Source: DASZKW01 sp035552775
GTDB taxonomy: Bacteria; Actinomycetota; Acidimicrobiia; Acidimicrobiales; Palsa-688
DNA: 64,000 nt
Direction: 5' to 3'
Assembly: GCA_035552775.1 (NCBI GenBank)
Contig: DASZKW010000105.1
Span: 1 to 64,000, forward strand
A program made the translations under genes and the position numbers. The first letter of the stretch is position 1, and every line of letters begins with the position of its first letter. The notes beneath the pieces were generated by a model. It searched no databases. It worked only from the letters and a program-made list of their open reading frames with translations, and was not told where the DNA came from. Of this stretch, positions 62,285 through 64,000 are shown piece after piece.

Positions 62285-62989
62285 TCACAAGGCCCCCACA
62301 GTGGCTCGGGCCAGCACAGAGGGAAGGCTGGTGACGCTGCACGACACCTGCAGGGCGCCGGGCACGATGACCGCCGCGCCGACGCAGGGCAACAGATTGA
62401 GCGGGGGGACGGGCACCGTGACGCTCGGCAACGAGGCGAAGCGTATCGTCACCGCTGAGCCGTGGATGCTGAACTGGACGGGCAGCTCCACGCCACCCAC
62501 GCCCACCGTGCCCGCGCCGAACGTGATCGGCAACCCGGTCAAGTGGTCGACCGACTCTTGGCTGATGTCGGCGGTGATCACGCCCCGGCGAAGCCCGATG
62601 AGTTGCACGTGCCTTTGCAACAGCGCTCCGCGGCGGACCCGCAGGTCGGTGAGGTCAAGATCCACCCGGGAGAACACCAGCGGGCCGGCCCTGACCCCCG
62701 TGGCATCGACGCGCATCTCGGGGATGGTGCCTGACACGGCGAGCCTGCCGACGAAGGGGAACGACGAGATGGTGGTCGAAGCATGCGCTCCTGGGTTGCT
62801 CCGCTCGACGCGGGCGGTGATGCCGTCTTCGACTTGGTGGCGGATCACGATGTCGGCGACCGCCAGCAGCCCCAGGAGTGCCGCCAATACGGCGACCAGC
62901 GAGATGAGCTTGTGCACCTTGGGACAGATGCTAGGCATTGCGGGCTCGAAGTTCTCGGACGGCGTGGTGGACCCGCGCCCTGATGTCAT
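62285..62989 (-). CDS. LmeA/DUF2993-family envelope protein
   Basis: The protein of about 234 residues has an N-terminal signal anchor (VHKLISLVAVLAALLGLLAVADIVI) and a DUF2993 domain: QVEDGITARVERSNPGAHAS, SFPFVGRLAVSGTIPEMRVDATGVRAGPLVFSRVDLDLTDL. In mycobacteria the family member LmeA acts in mannan/lipid assembly of the envelope. Starts at 62989 and 62938 are both possible; the first has GGAAGG about 13 bases upstream. It is divergent from the helicase gene at 63065 and probably leads the operon with the small ORFs downstream. Confidence 0.78.
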   Translation of the reverse strand: MTSGRGSTTPSENFEPAMPSICPKVHKLISLVAVLAALLGLLAVADIVIRHQVEDGITARVERSNPGAHASTTISSFPFVGRLAVSGTIPEMRVDATGVRAGPLVFSRVDLDLTDLRVRRGALLQRHVQLIGLRRGVITADISQESVDHLTGLPITFGAGTVGVGGVELPVQFSIHGSAVTIRFASLPSVTVPVPPLNLLPCVGAAVIVPGALQVSCSVTSLPSVLARATVGAL

Positions 62990-63064
62990 AATCGTTGCCT
63001 GCCTTCCGCTCCTGCCTCCGACACAGCCTGCGCCCTCGCTGGGTCGGACCCGGCGACGGCTGAG

Positions 63065-64000
63065 GTGGCGGTTGCTCTCGTGCACGCCGGCCGGGTGGTG
63101 CCCGGGCTTGCGGTCGCAGACGATGGGCGCGCCCGCTCGTGGTGGTGGCCGCTGCCGGCCGCCTCGGACCGGGGTCTCGTCGCCGCGCTGGTAAGCGGTC
63201 CCTCGCCTGAGGCCCAGCGCCTCGCCGCTGATCGCCTGGCCGACGAGGTCGACGACCTGGTCCGCCGGAGGTTGGTCGAGGTGGGAGCGTCTATCGCCTC
63301 GCGCCGGCCGGGGCGGCCGACGGTGCCCGAGGCGTGGGCCCGGGCACTGGTGTCGGCCGACCCCTGGCTCCCGCCGTCGCTAGATCCGAAGAGGGTGGCG
63401 GCGCTGGCCGCGGGCGTCCAAGCCTGGGTGCGCAGTGGCGCGGTCATGGGCGGCAGGGCCCGGTTGTGCCTGCGATTGCACGAGCCTGAGGGCCGGCAGG
63501 GGGCGGGACAGTCCTGGCGGGTGGAGGTCCTGGCGCAGGACCGCGACGAGCCCAGCATGGTGGCGCCTCTCTCCGACCTGTGGGCGGGGACCTCCGTTTT
63601 CGCTCGGGGCGCCCTCGAGGAAATCCTGACCGCGCTCGGGCGCATGGCTCGCCTGGCGCCGGAGCTCGCCGGTGTGTTGGACGAGGCCGTTCCCGCCGAC
63701 GTCGAGGTCGACGACCGGTCGGTCGTGGCTCTCCTGCGCGAGCGCGCTGGGCCTCTCGAGGACGCCGGCATCGGCGTCCTGCTCCCGTCGTGGTGGTCCC
63801 GTCCAGCCAAGCTGGGGCTGCGGGCCCGGGCCACCAAGTCGAGCGGATCCACAGGAGCGGCGGCCGGCGCCGGCCTGGGCATGGACACGATCGTCGGTTT
63901 CGAGTGGCAGGCCGCCTTGGGCGACCAGCGCCTCACCAAGGCGGACCTGGCCGGCTTGGCTCGAGCCGCCCAGGCCAAGCAGTCGTTGGTGCGGCTGCGA
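63065..64000 (+). CDS. SNF2-family DEAD/DEAH helicase, N-terminal part (truncated by window end)
   Basis: An open frame from GTG 63065 runs to the window edge without a stop (312 codons). The sequence VAVALVHAGRVVPGLAVADDGRARSWWWPL opens it; later come SWWSRPAKLGLRARA and GLGMDTIVGFEWQAALGDQRLTKADLAGLA. This is the layout of the SNF2 helicase-associated N-terminal region (DUF3670 type) that precedes the ATPase core in large bacterial HepA/RapA-like proteins. The catalytic domains lie outside the window. No upstream start is available in this frame close to the divergent LmeA-like gene, so 63065 is likely but without a strong Shine-Dalgarno sequence. Confidence 0.72.
   Translation, partial: MAVALVHAGRVVPGLAVADDGRARSWWWPLPAASDRGLVAALVSGPSPEAQRLAADRLADEVDDLVRRRLVEVGASIASRRPGRPTVPEAWARALVSADPWLPPSLDPKRVAALAAGVQAWVRSGAVMGGRARLCLRLHEPEGRQGAGQSWRVEVLAQDRDEPSMVAPLSDLWAGTSVFARGALEEILTALGRMARLAPELAGVLDEAVPADVEVDDRSVVALLRERAGPLEDAGIGVLLPSWWSRPAKLGLRARATKSSGSTGAAAGAGLGMDTIVGFEWQAALGDQRLTKADLAGLARAAQAKQSLVRLR

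Noticed and set aside
61681..62334. Plus-strand ORF opposite the small minus-strand genes
   Set aside because: Its codon usage lacks the G/C third-position bias, while the minus-strand frame at 61987-62166 has it.

Overview
The window is a continuous stretch of very GC-rich DNA (third codon positions almost always G or C), with frequent GTG and TTG starts and many 4-bp stop/start overlaps. RpoB and RpoC are of bacterial, actinomycete-like type. Together with a MurL-type epimerase, T7SS-like helical proteins, LppX-like and LmeA-like envelope proteins and a DUF58/MoxR/TgpA cluster, they point to Actinomycetota, probably a deep branch such as Acidimicrobiia. The assignment is an inference. I saw no tRNA, rRNA or CRISPR array.

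Layout. 1-2.9 kb: a PgeF/YfiH protein, a minus-strand MurL and a small Q/G-rich protein. 2.9-10.8 kb: rpoB and rpoC, driven by two promoter-like elements and separated by a decayed copy of the rpoC 5' end that forms a 19-codon leader ORF. 11.0-15.8 kb: a polymorphic-toxin-like T7SS locus with a split effector gene, a small conserved T7SS-associated protein, zinc-ribbon proteins and three paralogues of an unnamed (immunity-like) family. A 75-bp promoter/start segment is present twice, and the second copy has lost its effector gene. 15.8-22.7 kb: a membrane protein, a GAF-GAF-SpoIIE phosphatase, prepilin peptidase, a lipoprotein, PilT and a DUF429 protein. 22.9-31.3 kb: a tight operon of lipid/sterol-type enzymes (DUF1772-like, alpha/beta hydrolase, acetoacetate-decarboxylase-like, patatin, GMC oxidoreductase, its partner domain, metallophosphoesterase). 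31.3-33.8 kb: a papain-like peptidase and an FtsH-like protease. 34-40.6 kb: three secreted surface proteins.

40.8-47.2 kb: a UbiB-family kinase, a zinc-ribbon/beta-propeller membrane protein, MetE and an SH3 lipoprotein. 47.4-51.5 kb (minus): MoxR, DUF58 and TgpA transglutaminase in one operon. 51.6-54.3 kb: a leaderless VapBC-type toxin-antitoxin pair, then a disrupted effector-like gene whose N-terminus has an A-x-Q-R-x-x-G-N-x-A-V motif and whose remainder resembles a PI-kinase/HipA C-lobe. 54.4-58.4 kb: a signalling cluster (LuxR response regulator; on the minus strand MEDS protein, triple-GAF histidine kinase, stand-alone receiver). 58.5-63 kb (minus): secreted cell-wall-binding-like protein behind a hairpin-rich leader, LppX-like membrane protein, small ORFs and an LmeA/DUF2993 protein. 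The window ends inside a SNF2-family helicase gene.

Two regions deserve most attention. The first is the duplicated and frameshifted T7SS-type cassette at 11.0-15.8 kb. The second is the broken effector-like kinase gene at 52.5-54.1 kb. The rpoB/rpoC junction is a further unusual regulatory site.
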